From Lepidostoma basale (lineage: Eukaryota; Arthropoda; Insecta; Trichoptera; Lepidostomatidae): a stretch of 64,000 bases of DNA. The notes under the pieces are model-generated. The model did not search any database, had not been told where the DNA came from, and saw only the letters and a list, made by a program, of their open reading frames with translations. This document shows positions 32,937 to 44,049 of this stretch, one piece after another (position 1 is the first letter of the stretch; every line of letters starts with the position of its first letter). A program made the position numbers and the translations under genes. The stretch spans positions 930,001 to 994,000 of the forward strand of contig JAHDVF020000903.1 of NCBI GenBank assembly GCA_022606425.2. Reading direction: 5' to 3'.

Positions 32937-33225
32937 AAGATGGAACGAATGGTTGAGAGATGAATAGTTCAAAAGTTGTATACAAGCCGTACGAATGGAG
33001 AATGAAAGGAAGGAAGCTAAAGAAAACACTAATTAATCATTTACTAAAAGGCGATTATGTTTAAAGCTTAAAAAATCGACAAGCGTGCATATTACGTTGT
33101 ATGAATATTGTATTTGCATGAGTAACCGTGAGATCTACACCAGGAAAAGAAATGTGGTGGTCTATTATTTTTGCCTATTGCTCCGGAGAAATTGCTTGGT
33201 GATTAAGTAGTTCTTAAAATGAACT
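32937..33225 (+). mobile_element. RTE-A fragment of the 8536 subfamily, degraded
   Basis: KMERMVER-IVQKLYTSRTNGE then KGRKLKKT-INHLLKGDYV, KNRQACILRCMNI and the terminal CCTATTGCTCCGGAGAAATT. The SLRTNGE block resembles the TSSVSGKRS of the copy at 8536, so both belong to one subfamily. Confidence 0.6.
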
Positions 33226-33229
33226 TGTA

Positions 33230-33760
33230 TTAACGTGATGATAAGGTATTGTATTTAAAAAAATATTAAAAGGATCGTTCTTAATTTTTACTGTGAAGTA
33301 TTGTGACCTACTATAGTAGCTAGTTCGTAGAGCCAAAGCGAGATACACACAGCTTGGTTTTATATTTTATGATGTTAGTGTTGTAGTTTATAACTCCGTA
33401 ATATGGTTAAGGTTAACGTTATCGAGTAAACAATAGCTAGCTTTATGGTTATGGAATATGTACCAACAACATCGAATGAGAAGTTTGTGTCATAAATAAT
33501 ATAAATAGCTTGTAAATAACAAACCATTCATTAGTTCCCCAGGCGAACTACAATATTAATAACTTTTTAGTACTTATTAACTATTGTCACTTTTCATTAA
33601 ACATTTTGACCTAACTGTACCCTAATGTACTTTTTATTTGATTTAATATATGAGTAAAGTTAACCTTTTTTTTTTCAACATAAGTAAGAATATTAATCAG
33701 ATATTAAGTAACTCTATATATATTCTTCAATCCATAAAAATCGGGTTCTGGCTAAAGGCA
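33230..33760. other. No recognisable feature
   Basis: AT-rich and unassigned. Confidence 0.4.
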
Positions 33761-33765
33761 TTTGT

Positions 33766-34092
33766 CTCTATAAGTAGATCCGTTACTTATCACATATCGT
33801 GAGAATCAATATTAAGGCAGAAACATACTATTAACACGCGACGTGGCGTGTTTACTCCCACCATCGGCAACACGTCGATCTAGCTCGTCTGGATCGGGTG
33901 GCGTGTGCGCGAAGTTCATAGTGTGATTCTGTCCATAGAAAACAATGCAATTTGATCCGACTCAACACGCATCACGTGGCATCGAGTGGCGTTGCGTGTT
34001 AATAGTATGTTTCTGCCTTAATAGCTATACCATTTACATCGATTTGGTTCGCACTCTAATGACGTAAAGAGCGATTCAACAAAATAATAATA
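33766..34092 (+). mobile_element. SINE split by a MITE
   Basis: The SINE body (TAGATCCGTTACTTATCACA, GAGAATCAATA) ends at 33811. It resumes at 34022 with TAGCTATACCATTTACATCG, ATTTGG.., GTAAAGAGCG and an AATA-repeat tail. The two parts join to the sequence seen intact (in complement) at 41060-41125. A and B boxes are missing on the 5' side. Confidence 0.75.
33816..34017. mobile_element. MITE of 202 bp with TTAA flanks
   Basis: Terminal inverted repeats of at least 24 bp beginning GGCAGAAACATACTATTAAC. TTAA is present on both sides (33812-33815, 34018-34021). The interior is GC-rich with further inverted similarity (GACGTGGCGTG / CACGTGGC..). TTAA duplication is typical of piggyBac-type integration, though a TA or TAA duplication with a longer TIR fits nearly as well. 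No coding sequence, so it is non-autonomous. Confidence 0.8.
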
Positions 34093-35430
34093 ATAATAAA
34101 ATTATTAAGTGTAGGGCGCGTAACCCATGTAAAATCTCAGGTGTCTAAAATCACAACATAAATTTATTATTTGTATAAAGTTATTCCAAATGTTATGTCG
34201 AATATAAATAATTCAGAAGTATTCACATGAATAAGTTTTATTTGACGTTGTTAAAAAAGTAACCTAGTATATTTATGGATTTTTTCAAAATAAAAATATA
34301 TGTATGATGTACAAAACCTAAAACACCTCTGACACTTTTCATGATAATATACTTCTTTTTTAAGATCTTAAAATAGATTTTTTTAAATCAAGTTGATTCA
34401 ATTGAATGCTTATAATTGGAATTTTTGACAAATTATAAATTCTATGCTATGATGTATTTTTGATTTGAAGATGAATATTATTGATTCCAACATTTTCAAT
34501 TTTAATTTATGTGGGTTTTTTAAACCATAAAAAATATAACCATTCGTGAGCAAATTTTTTGAAGAAATAAAGTCTCCTTAGATTATTACACTTAAATAAA
34601 ACTAAGCAATATCGAATATCGAATTTCTAGATTATCTTACTCCTGCTTATCTGAAATATCATCATCCCATATTATCATATCATCATTAGTAGATCAATCT
34701 GCATTATTAATTTTGATACAGATATGTATAATATATCTATACAGAAACTGTTGTATACACATACCACGTCTATTTGAATTCAAATAATGATATCAAACAT
34801 GTTATTCTTTTATTTCTACACAATAAAATATCTTCTTCAAATATCGTACAAAACAATGCGAGAATAATCTCACCATGTCATCTGTTAATCCAAGCTTAGC
34901 AAAAGCGTAATCCAGAGCTCATGTTCTTAGACATAAATTACTACCTTGACTTTAAAATATAATATTATGTAGTCTATAACACGATTCCTTAATGGATTCA
35001 GCTCATCATACACGTGAATAATATTTATGAAAAGTCAGAATCATCTTCATACATATTCATATGCATACAAAACAATAATAATTAAAATGTCTACCGTGTT
35101 CTTACACGAACTTAACCTAACTACAATATAATGTTAAAATTTATTTGTTATGTAAAATACCAACAAAGTGACAGCATATTTTTTTAGTTTAAATTATCCG
35201 AACGAACGTCGACCCAGTAAATACAATATAACAAAAATGTCTACTTAATGATACAAATATTTGTTTAAATTCCATTTTCTAAATGATTTTCGTATTAACA
35301 GGAGTGATATCTTTTACCTTATCAGTGCATTATTAAATATTGCGGCGTTTTAAATGTTAATGTTTTAACACATGAAAAATACAAATTGTTTGTTGAATAA
35401 TTAACATATGTGAAACTTCAAATTTAATAT
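34093..35430. other. No recognisable feature
   Basis: 1.3 kb AT-rich stretch with no repeat or coding signature that I could identify. Confidence 0.5.
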
Positions 35431-35435
35431 TTAAT

Positions 35436-35485
35436 GTTGATGAAAACGTCCGTTTTCTATTAGTTATATTTTATGGGAATGACAT
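35436..35485 (-). repeat. Family D arm fragment
   Basis: TGATGAAAACGTCCGTTTTCT, ATATTTTATGGGAATGACATT: the outer half of a left D arm only. Confidence 0.5.
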
Positions 35486-35544
35486 TGATTGCAAGATTTT
35501 ACGTAGGATTCAATCTTACAAAGAATACATTTTTCTCATATTTT

Positions 35545-36035
35545 AGTATGGAAAAACGTAAAAAAGGAAACTTAATTCAGATAACATAAATATGAAACTC
35601 CGCCAGAGAATGATCAAATGCTATGTGTGGTCTGTTTTATTGTATGGATGTGAAACGTGAACCTTAAAAGTCAACTCAATGAACAGACTGGAAGCATTTG
35701 AAATGTGGCTCTATCTCCGAATGCTCAAATTCTCTGGATATACATGGTTACCAATAATAAAGTCCTGAGGCAGGGAGCTGTTATCAATTATCAAGGATCG
35801 GAAGGTTTCTTATCTGGGTCATGTACTGAGTGGGGAAAGGAACCACCTTCTCCAACTGATATTGGAGGGGAAAATTGAGGGACGCCGAGGGCTCGGTAGG
35901 TGACAAATGGAGGTAGTGGACCAGCATCCGAAGTGTGGAGGAGCTGTTCCGAGCGGCGCAGGACAGGGACAGGTTCGCCGAGGTGATCGCCAACGTTGGG
36001 GGGACCCAACAAGGCACTCGAAGAAGAAGAATATA
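35545..36035 (+). mobile_element. RTE-C non-LTR C-terminal region, broken
   Basis: MKLRQRMIKCYVWSVLLYGCET, stop, LKVNSMNRLEAFEMWLYLRM, LKFSGYTWLPIIKS, then KDRKVSYLGHVLSGERNHLL, QLILEGKIEGRRGLGR, and in other frames RTSIRSVEELFRAAQDRDRF, AEVIANVGGTQQGT, with a GAAGAAGAAG tail. Same order as 29545. A stop follows the GCET box in both copies (TGA in each), so either the copies share an ancestor with this stop or the site is a mutated TGG. Confidence 0.8.
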
Positions 36036-36039
36036 CATT

Positions 36040-37281
<1,242 letters not shown>

Positions 37282-37379
37282 GAAATCGAATGACTGGAAA
37301 ATATTTAATTAGGAATTTTTTCATGATACGACTAGCATATCAAGTTAAAAGTTAATTATTATTTTATTTAATGTACCGT

Positions 37380-37525
37380 CGTATATTTATACCTGAAGAT
37401 GGAGGTAACTCCGTTGTTGTGTAGTCTATAAATATAGTATAGTGGAATATTAAACAGTGTTTTCTTTTGAAAAAATCCAGTGTAATTACAATGGAATTCC
37501 ACAGTGTTAACACCTTAACTTTCAA
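37380..37525 (+). repeat. Family F repeat, hammerhead-like, decayed
   Basis: Core CTGAAGA at 37393-37399 is canonical, then T, stem II GGAG/CTCC closed by GTAA (401-412). GTTG (413-416) stands where GAAA is expected. Downstream, GTGGAATATTAAACAGTG.. and ATGGAATTCCACAGTGTTAA, CACCTTA match, in the same order, the region 3' of the motif at 52908 (on the minus strand). Confidence 0.55.
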
Positions 37526-37659
37526 GAAATTAATGTACAATACAATATTTTAACTATAATAATAATTATTAGGCTAATTTGTATAGCGCTGTTTTCGTGA
37601 ATAGCTCACCTCAAGGGCGCTTGCTCACCTCAAGGGCGCTTATTTAACTTATTAAACTG

Positions 37660-37800
37660 TCATTATTAAACTTATTGAAAGCTAAGGTATTATAGTTGTG
37701 GAATTCCATAGTAATACTCGTATACACAGGAAATCGAAAATAACTTTGTTTAATCCACAAAATTCATTATTACATTGAAAATATTTATTTTAGATACACA
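37660..37800 (-). repeat. Family F tail, inverted partner of 37380
   Basis: TTGAAAGCTAAGGTATTATAG, TGTGGAATTCCATAGTAA.., TTTGTTTAATCCACAAA align with 52805-52885. Together with 37380-37525 it forms an inverted arrangement, with the octamer TACTCGTA at 37715 as a 6-bp gain relative to 52841. Confidence 0.55.
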
Positions 37801-37809
37801 TAAGGCGTT

Positions 37810-38045
37810 TACACTTAGGAATACCATAATGACGAAGTTTATGAGTTAAAACATTGTTTTTTCCACTTTTGAATATATTTTTCTCGACGTGTTTCGAATG
37901 CTTTATACCTCCATAATTGGGAGAATGATATAAACTGAATTATATCGTTCTCCCGATGATGAAGGTATAAGCCTTCGAAACATGTCGAGAAAAATAAACT
38001 CAAAAGTGACAAAAACGGTGTTTTAATTCATAAAAAAATCTAAAA
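37810..38045. repeat. Palindromic repeat, family E, hammerhead-like
   Basis: Arms CACTTTTGAATATATTTTTC and CTCAAAAGTG. Plus strand: stem I TTCTC (37948-37952) with GAGAA (37987-37991), five Watson-Crick pairs. Core CCGATGA (953-959; only U4 differs from CUGANGA), then T, stem II GAAGG/CCTTC (961-965, 972-976), GAAA (977-980), CATGTC (981-986). Minus strand: TTCGAAACACGTCGAGAA remains, with a decayed core. The copy at 811-854 keeps the same stem I. Confidence 0.65.
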
Positions 38046-38059
38046 TATTTATTTTATCT

Positions 38060-38250
38060 AAAATTTATTGGTAGAAGTTCTTTGTAAATAATGAAAAAAA
38101 TCCTATGTAATATTTATATTCAATTTAATAAAACTTAAGTTTATGGCTTCAATCGGTTTCATCAGCTTGCAAAATATGGCAATGAGCTGTTGAAACCGGT
38201 CGAAACTATAAACATGAGTGAATTAAAACTGAATACTCGTATATATAATA
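38060..38250. repeat. Palindromic repeat, family H
   Basis: Terminal motif (TTGGTAGAAGTTCTTTGTAA) at 38070-38090, then arms GTTTATGGCTTCAATCGGTTT.. and GAAACCGGTCGAAACTATAAAC around GCTTGCAAAATATGGCAATGAG. GAAACCGGTC is shared with families B and C, but I cannot place a core box. Confidence 0.5.
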
Positions 38251-38768
38251 AAGATTTTTTTATTTTATTTCTTTATTAATTGGGGTTTATTATAAAACTA
38301 TAAATTTCAAAAAAGTTTTGTATTCTTGAATGTAATGTGGACAATAGTACCTTTTCGTATGAGATTTTATTAAAAACCAGACGTTTTCATTCGTATTCAT
38401 AAATAAGCTTGTTTTTTTTTAAAAATTAAATCCGGAACTCTTCGGAATACCCATCACTAGATCGTATTCGGTTCAAGCACTAGAAATTCGTCACGAAGAA
38501 AATATGCGTGAAATATATCACATCCGCAGCAGTGGTCTAGATAAATAATTGAGTTTTACAGTTTTTTTATTGTTTACAAGAGAGCATAAGTGAAATCAAT
38601 TGGTTTACAAACATGTTTTATTCGACCTCGGCACACGCAACGTTCATCATATCATAAAATAAGCGTCCCTGCCTTCCATATTCTCAACACTTATTGATCG
38701 CCAATACATTTTATGTTATACCTTCGAAACATGTTTTTTTGATAATATTTCTTTTTTAAAGACATGAA

Positions 38769-39105
38769 GACCTTCGTGGCATAGTGGCGAAATCTATGAC
38801 TTCCATACTGAAGATCCCGGGTTCAATTCCTGACGACGGCAGTGTAATTGTCATTCTGACTTTGGTCCGGTGTAAAACTTACGTGACAATAAAAATACGA
38901 TAGATTAGCTACCTATAACATGTCATGAAAATCAATTACTAAAAAAATTGTATGCAGTAATAGGGTTAAAATAACCTGATGTATACAAATATGAAAAGCA
39001 ACAAGAAACTATCACATTAAAAAAAGACCCGACGTGGTATCCAAAGAAACAGCAAAGATATAAATAAACTTTTCTGCAAACCAATCCCTGGTATTGACAT
39101 TAAAA
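38769..39105 (+). mobile_element. tRNA-derived SINE, near full length
   Basis: GACCTTCGTGGCATAGTGGC (A box degraded by one base), GGTTCAATTCC B box at 38820-38830, then the same body and 3' end as 10457-10790 (TATGCAGTAATAGGGTTAAA.., CCAATCCCTGGTATTG). Confidence 0.85.
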
Positions 39106-39109
39106 TATG

Positions 39110-39570
39110 TATAGGGATTATTAAAAAAATCTTTTGACGTATTTTTTCGATATTTTAACCCTTAATTAGACTGAAGGAAATATATATCCTACTAATAATA
39201 TTAACCTTATTTCCTATACACACCGGTTAATATTAATTACAAAATGTTATGTAAGTAGAATGAACATACTTGTCAATGGGATTATTAATTAGGAATGATT
39301 GCTTAAATATTTTTTTTGCCAATTTAGGGTTAAGTTTTTTTTTTGATACGGCAGTATCCGATGAAAATACAATTAATTAATTGAGCCGTTATTTTTGAAA
39401 GTATAATAAGTCCTCTTTTGAAAAAAAAAATCGTTAATAGTAATTTTGGTTAGGTATTGATATCCTATTTTTATAGATAATATTATAAATTCAATGGACC
39501 ACGACTTCTTCTATAGGTTAATCAATAAAATATCGTGTAAAATGTAAAACCAATATGTATGCTATAAAAT
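39110..39570. other. No recognisable feature
   Basis: AT-rich and unassigned. Confidence 0.4.
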
Positions 39571-39574
39571 AAAT

Positions 39575-40060
39575 CAAATATTGAATGTCGGCCATGTGAC
39601 TGAAGCATGGAACTGGCAAAAGAAGGATGAAAGTAGAATAAATTCAGTAGAAATGAGATCTCTAAGACGAATATGTGGTAAATCTGTATATGATATAGTG
39701 TCAAATGCAAATACTCGTATAAGAAGTGAATGCGGTGTGAATGAAAGTTTTATGAACAAAATAATGAGAGGTTCGCTAAGATGGTTTGGACACATGGAAA
39801 GAATGAGTGTAGGCAGAATGATGAAGAAGGTATATGTAAACGACGTGAACGGAGCTAGAAATAAAGCAAGACCAAGGAAAACGTGGCACGATCAAAAAAA
39901 TTAAATATTGGATGTCGGCCATGTAAGGAGTCAAAGAAATGTTTGAATGTTGAGGAAGCGAGAGAAATATGTCAGGAAAGAAAAGTGTGGCAGATCATTA
40001 TTTCTGCCTAACCTTTCGGGGAGACAGCGTGATGCTTAGTTATTTAGTTAGTTTATATGT
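39575..40060 (+). mobile_element. RTE-A non-LTR fragment with 6-bp insertion scar
   Basis: The open frame 39581-39904 encodes TEAWNWQKKDESRINSVEMR, SLRRICGKSVYDIVSNANTR, IRSECGVNESFMNKIMRGS, LRWFGHMERMSVGRMMKK and ARNKARPRKTWHDQKN, then shifts and ends with the usual terminal stretch at 39990-40040. The residues TR in NANTRIRSEC come from CTCGTA inserted at 39714-39719. All other copies read NANIRSEC. The 39575-39600 head (AAATCAAATATTGAATGTCGGC) is itself an RTE-A internal piece (INQILNVGHV) out of order, so the copy is rearranged. Confidence 0.85.
39712..39719. other. TACTCGTA scar in RTE-A
   Basis: Paralogues read AAATATAAGAAGTG; this copy reads AAATA-CTCGTA-TAAGAAGTG. The gain of exactly CTCG plus one TA at a TA site is what imprecise excision of a TA-duplicating transposon leaves. 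Confidence 0.65.
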
Positions 40061-40279
40061 AATATTATTATTGAAAGTAGAATAATTCCATTTGGTGCTA
40101 AAAAAAACGTTTATTTTATTTAGCAATTACATTAATAATTATTTCTTTTTAAATTCGAACAAAAGTAAAGTGTTAAAAACATCATCCGATTTGTGTAACA
40201 TTTACCGAAATTTTTTTATTTACGGCTCAATTAATCTTTAAAAATCATACAACATGAAAAACTTTTTTAAATGATACAG

Positions 40280-40460
40280 TTGTAACACAAGCGAAAGGAC
40301 GCACTGTATATGCAGTGCGGAGCAATCCGTTTTGCTGCACATAACGCAGTCACCTGCACCGAAGAGGACCTGGCCCGAGTCTCCGGAAGCACGGCCCGGA
40401 TGGCAGACTTCTGGGCCAATGATATATACTCGTAGAACTGCGTCTACCATTGAAACGAGG
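40280..40460. other. GC-rich segment, unassigned
   Basis: Balanced composition with GGACGCACTG.., GACCTGGCCCGAGTCTCCGG. Open frames exist on both strands (40332-40565 plus; 40471-40238 minus, with PEVCHPGRASGDSGQ) but neither shows a known motif. Possibly an exon or an old repeat. Confidence 0.25.
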
Positions 40461-40560
40461 AAGATGAACACAAACTATCCGGTAGTTAAAAATCGAATAA
40501 AACTCTTCCATTTATCTTATAATAAAACCATTGCAGTAATGTTATATTATCTGGAATATA

Positions 40561-41000
40561 ACTAACTAACTAACTAACCATCACGCCGTCTCCCCGAAGG
40601 GGTAGGCAGAAAGAATGGACTGCCACACTTTTTTTTCCTGATATATTTCTCTCGCTTCTTCAACCATACATCGTGTCATGCACGTGCGTCGATTTCTCTA
40701 ACTCCTCACACGGCCGACATTCAATATTTGATTTATTTGATCGTGCCACGTTTTCCTCGGTCTTCCTCTATTCCTGGTTCCATTTACATCATTAACATAT
40801 AATTTTTTTACCATTCTGTCTTCATTCATTCTTTCCATATGTCCAAACCTTCTTAATGATCCTTTCATTATTTTGTTCATGACACCATCATTCGCACCGC
40901 ATTCACTTCTTATATTTTCATTCGACACTCTATCATACACAGAGTATCCACACATTCGTCTAAGAGATCTCATTTCTACTGCATTTATTCTACTTTCAGT
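40561..41000 (-). mobile_element. RTE-A non-LTR fragment
   Basis: Reverse frame 40973-40698: MRSLRRMCGYSVYDRVSNENI, RSECGANDGVMNKIMKGSLR, RFGHMERMNEDRMVKKLYVN, DVNGTRNRGRPRKTWHDQIN, QILNVGRVRS. Then the terminal region and a GTTA tail complement (AACTAACTAACTAACC at 40562-40577). It is intact over 90 codons and closest to 62007. Confidence 0.85.
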
Positions 41001-41028
41001 AGAAATGAGATCTCTTAGACGAATGTGT
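40943..41028. repeat. Fold-back junction at the RTE-A 5' end
   Basis: ACACATTCGTCTAAGAGATC..TACT (about 40951-40981) is followed after ATTCTACTTTC by its exact complement (about 40998-41028). The RTE-A 5' end therefore carries a short inverted copy of its own sequence, consistent with twin priming or template switching during target-primed reverse transcription. Confidence 0.75.
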
Positions 41029-41044
41029 CTAGAATATTATTATT

Positions 41045-41263
41045 GTTAATTTGTTGAACAGCTTTACATCATTAACGCGAGGTTATCTATGTGAAGGATA
41101 TAGCTATTATATTGATTCTCACGATAGTTTGCTAATCTATCGCTATTTCATTGTAACGTGAACTCTACACCAGACCACAGACAATGTGAGTATCACACTG
41201 TCATCGCCGGGAATCGAACCCGAGATCTTCGGTGTGGCGCTTATTACTCTGCCATGAAGGTCG
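41045..41263 (-). mobile_element. tRNA-derived SINE, tail variant 2
   Basis: Complement of: CCTTCATGGCAGAGTAATAAG (A box region), GGTTCGATTCC (B box), then GTCTGGTGTAGAGTTCACGTT, the GAGAATCAATATAATAGCTAT body and a GTAAAG tail ending near 41048. The tail (TAGCTATATCCTTCACATAG..) differs from the 10457 copy but matches 34022-34070 and 44317-44390, so two tail types exist. Confidence 0.8.
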
Positions 41264-41514
41264 TCGAATCAAATATTAATCATTGTTTTATTTTATTCTT
41301 CTTCTTCTTATTATTCGATTGGAGAGTCGTCATTTCTGTGGTTCTTAGGAGATTTTTTGTTCTGATGGTGTCAGCTCTCGTTTCTATATGTCATATAGGA
41401 CGTACGCATGTCTTGTAGATTCGAATTTTGCTTTCAAATTTTTGTTTTGTTTTATGATCTTTATAAATTTAATTTCAGAGGAGGGAAAACCAGAGACATT
41501 GGACCGCTAGACGC

Positions 41515-41597
41515 TTGTATCTACACCAGACCAAAGACAGTTTGAGTATCCGGGATGTTCGGTGTGTCATAGCTCTTGTTACTCTGACACGATGGTA
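41515..41597 (-). mobile_element. SINE 5' fragment
   Basis: CTACACCAGACCAAAGACAG.., GATGTTCGGTGTGTCATAGC, TCTTGTTACTCTGACACGA: complement of the SINE head with a damaged B box. Confidence 0.55.
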
Positions 41598-41879
41598 TAA
41601 TATTACGGATTCTCCGAAATAATTTAATATAGAATGTAAATTATATTTAAATTCAAACTTTTAAGGGGCGTAAATTTAAAGTAATAAATGGACAATGCAT
41701 ACACAAAACACATTTGCTAAATACCTTATAATATTGTTTGATATGATATATTTGTGTGTTTTAGTTCTCTACTCTTTCAAAACACTATAGAATGAAACTA
41801 TCAAAAACCTCAGGAGTTCATGAATATTTGTAGATATTATGTATATTTTGGCCCGGACAATATCAAATGTTATGTTTTG

Positions 41880-42065
41880 GCCTATAGCAGGCGAAAGGCC
41901 ATTCAGAAAACAAGTTGGAAGTTTCAGATGTCTATGGATCGGTCACCTTGAGGTAGCCTGCATCGCCCAAGATTTGAGGAAGTGAGGCAGACTACAGGCA
42001 GACTACCATTAGAAGAACTCTGTAGATAAAATTAAGACGGCGGGCTCCACTTGTAGTGGTGTTGA
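41880..42065 (+). mobile_element. RTE-like fragment, lineage F
   Basis: FRCLWIGHLE-VACIAQDLRK aligns with FWIGHILRQNLACIA at 1360-1420. Stops throughout. Confidence 0.45.
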
Positions 42066-42082
42066 GTTAGAATGTTAGAAAT

Positions 42083-42165
42083 ATTTGATAATGCATTAGG
42101 TAGGTGGAACTTGTCATAAAATTTAATAAAGCATGTAGAAAACAGACGTTTTTATTTGTATTATT
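42083..42165 (+). repeat. Family D single arm
   Basis: TTTGATAATGCATTAGGTAGG.., GTCATAAAATTTAATAAAGC, AAAACAGACGTTTTTATTTG. Confidence 0.55.
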
Positions 42166-42214
42166 AATATGGAGTTTGTTTAAGAAACAATAAATTATTT
42201 AAAGTAATTGTTTT

Positions 42215-42500
42215 GATAACTTTTCGCCCGCCGCTGGCCGTGTAGCCCGAGGTTAGCCAATCACTTAAATAGACCAATCGCCTCAGTTACGAGAATTTCT
42301 TGCAATGTGAACTTCAGGAATGGGGATCATTACCTAACGGCCGTGAGGACCGCGAGTGAAGAGCGAGGGTCCAGGGGCGGGACGGAGAGGGGACGGAGAG
42401 AGACGAGTACATTATCCGCAGGAACAATTGATCTCACACCACTGACACAAATAACACTTGGCTGAGACACCAATGTCTCGCAGATAATTGCGAACGGTCA
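42215..42500. promoter_or_regulatory. GC-rich island, possible promoter or first exon
   Basis: 42220-42420 is strongly GC/CpG-enriched (TTTTCGCCCGCCGCTGGCCG, AGGGGCGGGACGGAGAGGGG) and holds AGCCAATCAC (CCAAT-type box, 42253-42262). No long open frame. Such islands are rare in this window and often mark promoters or non-coding first exons, but nothing downstream confirms a gene. Confidence 0.3.
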
Positions 42501-42509
42501 ATTACTACA

Positions 42510-43245
42510 TTACAGAATACTGAACCCTATTTAACTTTTTATGTGCGTGCAATTCACGTTTTCTTGAGAAATTAAATTATACGAACATATATGAAAAAAT
42601 AAGGAAAAATCATTTTTTAAATGCTTACTAATTCTGAATATTAATTGCAAAATATTAATGAAATGTGTTAATGATTAATTCATTTCTCGCCATCCACGAC
42701 CTAGATCTAATACTTGAATAGTTAATGTAAAATAAGCACTAAGTACCAAAAACTAAGATTGCAGTTTTGATATATATGTGATATTGACACTCAATACCCC
42801 TACATCTCGCACAAGTTTTCCATCTCCCTGTTTATCGCACTAACTACGCTCAAAGTGCAGCAATGTACAGGGTTTGTGACAACTACAACAATTATTTTGG
42901 AGACATCGATGTTTTCCACTTGAATGAACGAAACTTCAAAAAAACGAAAGGAACAACCTTTCGGCTTGGATGAGACCTTAATGTTACATGATATTATAAT
43001 ATGTTACTTTAATTTTTCTTTAAATTTTGATCTTATTTCTACTACTATTATTTTTTTTAACTCTCAATCATTTTGTTTGACCGTATTTTGCCTTAGCTTA
43101 AATTCAATTAATTGTTTATTGTATTTGTGGTAGCATGTGATTAGCTTTATTTATTCTTAATGTTTCTTAATTAATATATTGATATCGCTGTATGTTGCCC
43201 TTACTGAATAAATAAACAAACAAATAAATAAATAAATATATACCA
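42510..43245. other. No recognisable feature
   Basis: AT-rich, ending with an AAATAAAC/AAATA-repeat (43207-43240). Confidence 0.4.
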
Positions 43246-43334
43246 TCACGACCTTCGTGGCCGAGTGGTAAGTGCATTGACTGCCACCCCGAAGGTTCCA
43301 GGTTCGATTCCCAGCGAGGGCAGTGTGATTGTCA

Positions 43335-44049
43335 GGATTTGTGGCATTGCACTGAGGATGTTGGGGTTCATCGTCCGGACCGGAAGAGTTTTCAGGGATC
43401 CCAATGTGCTCAGAGTCCTATACAACGCATTGGTTCGGAGCAGGCTCGAAAGTGGTTCTGTGATATGGAGTCCTCACGAGGCGAGATATTCCGTTATGCT
43501 GGAGAGGGTTCAGAAAAAATTTCTGAGGTATCTCTACATGAGGGAGTATGGTAGTTATCCGTGGCTCTATTCCACGGCATTTCTTCTGGGAATGCTCGGA
43601 ACCAATTCTTTACAGCTTCGAAGAGATGGACATCTAATAACACATGTCTTCAGATTAATTAGGGGATACTTTGAGAATTCGGCCGTACTGGAGGATGTTG
43701 GTCTTTTTATCCCCGATAGATATCTCCGACAGCGACAGCACAGATTGTTTTACCTACCGGCCGCCAGAACCAATCTGCCTCTGGTGACACCGGTTGGAAG
43801 AGCAATTAGTCTGCTGAACGCGGTCTCCTCGGAGATCGACGTCTTTCATGTTAGCGAAAGTACGTTCAGGGGGCAAATACTATTGACTTTAGAAAGTATC
43901 TTGTCTTCCTAATGTCGAACCATCTCTAATGCGTTCCTGGTACTTTGTTGTATTTTTATAATATTTTACCTGTATTTAATAGATGCCTTAAACATTTTCC
44001 TGTTTGTAATGTCTATTGAGTTAATAAACTGATTTGATTTGATTTGATT
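43335..44049 (+). mobile_element. Non-LTR element (Jockey/CR1-like) RT C-terminus inside SINE
   Basis: The open frame through 43912 encodes GIALRMLGFIVRTGRVFRDP, NVLRVLYNALVRSRLESGSV, IWSPHEARYSVMLERVQKKF, LRYLYMREYGSYPWLYSTAF and ends TFRGQILLTLESILSS, stop. The motif L-x-x-LY-x-x-LVRSRLE-GS-x-WSPH-x(8)-LE-x-VQKKFLRY is the RT thumb/C-terminus of Jockey- or CR1-like elements. A 3'UTR and a GATTT-repeat tail (44032-44050) follow. Target-site duplication TGATTGTCA at 43326-43334 and 44050-44058. 5'-truncated. The uninterrupted 190-odd codons and exact duplication make it one of the youngest insertions here. The listed frame's first codons (43265-43334) belong to the SINE. Confidence 0.85.

Noticed and set aside
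38060..38250. Hammerhead fold in family H
   Set aside because: GAAACCGGTC is present but no CUGANGA-like box can be placed with a paired stem II.
39574..39795. Minus-strand frames such as MCPNHLSEPLIILFI and similar at 8772, 48289, 53573 and 60615
   Set aside because: Antisense shadows of the RTE-A coding region. The same Ser/Leu-rich text recurs opposite every RTE-A copy.
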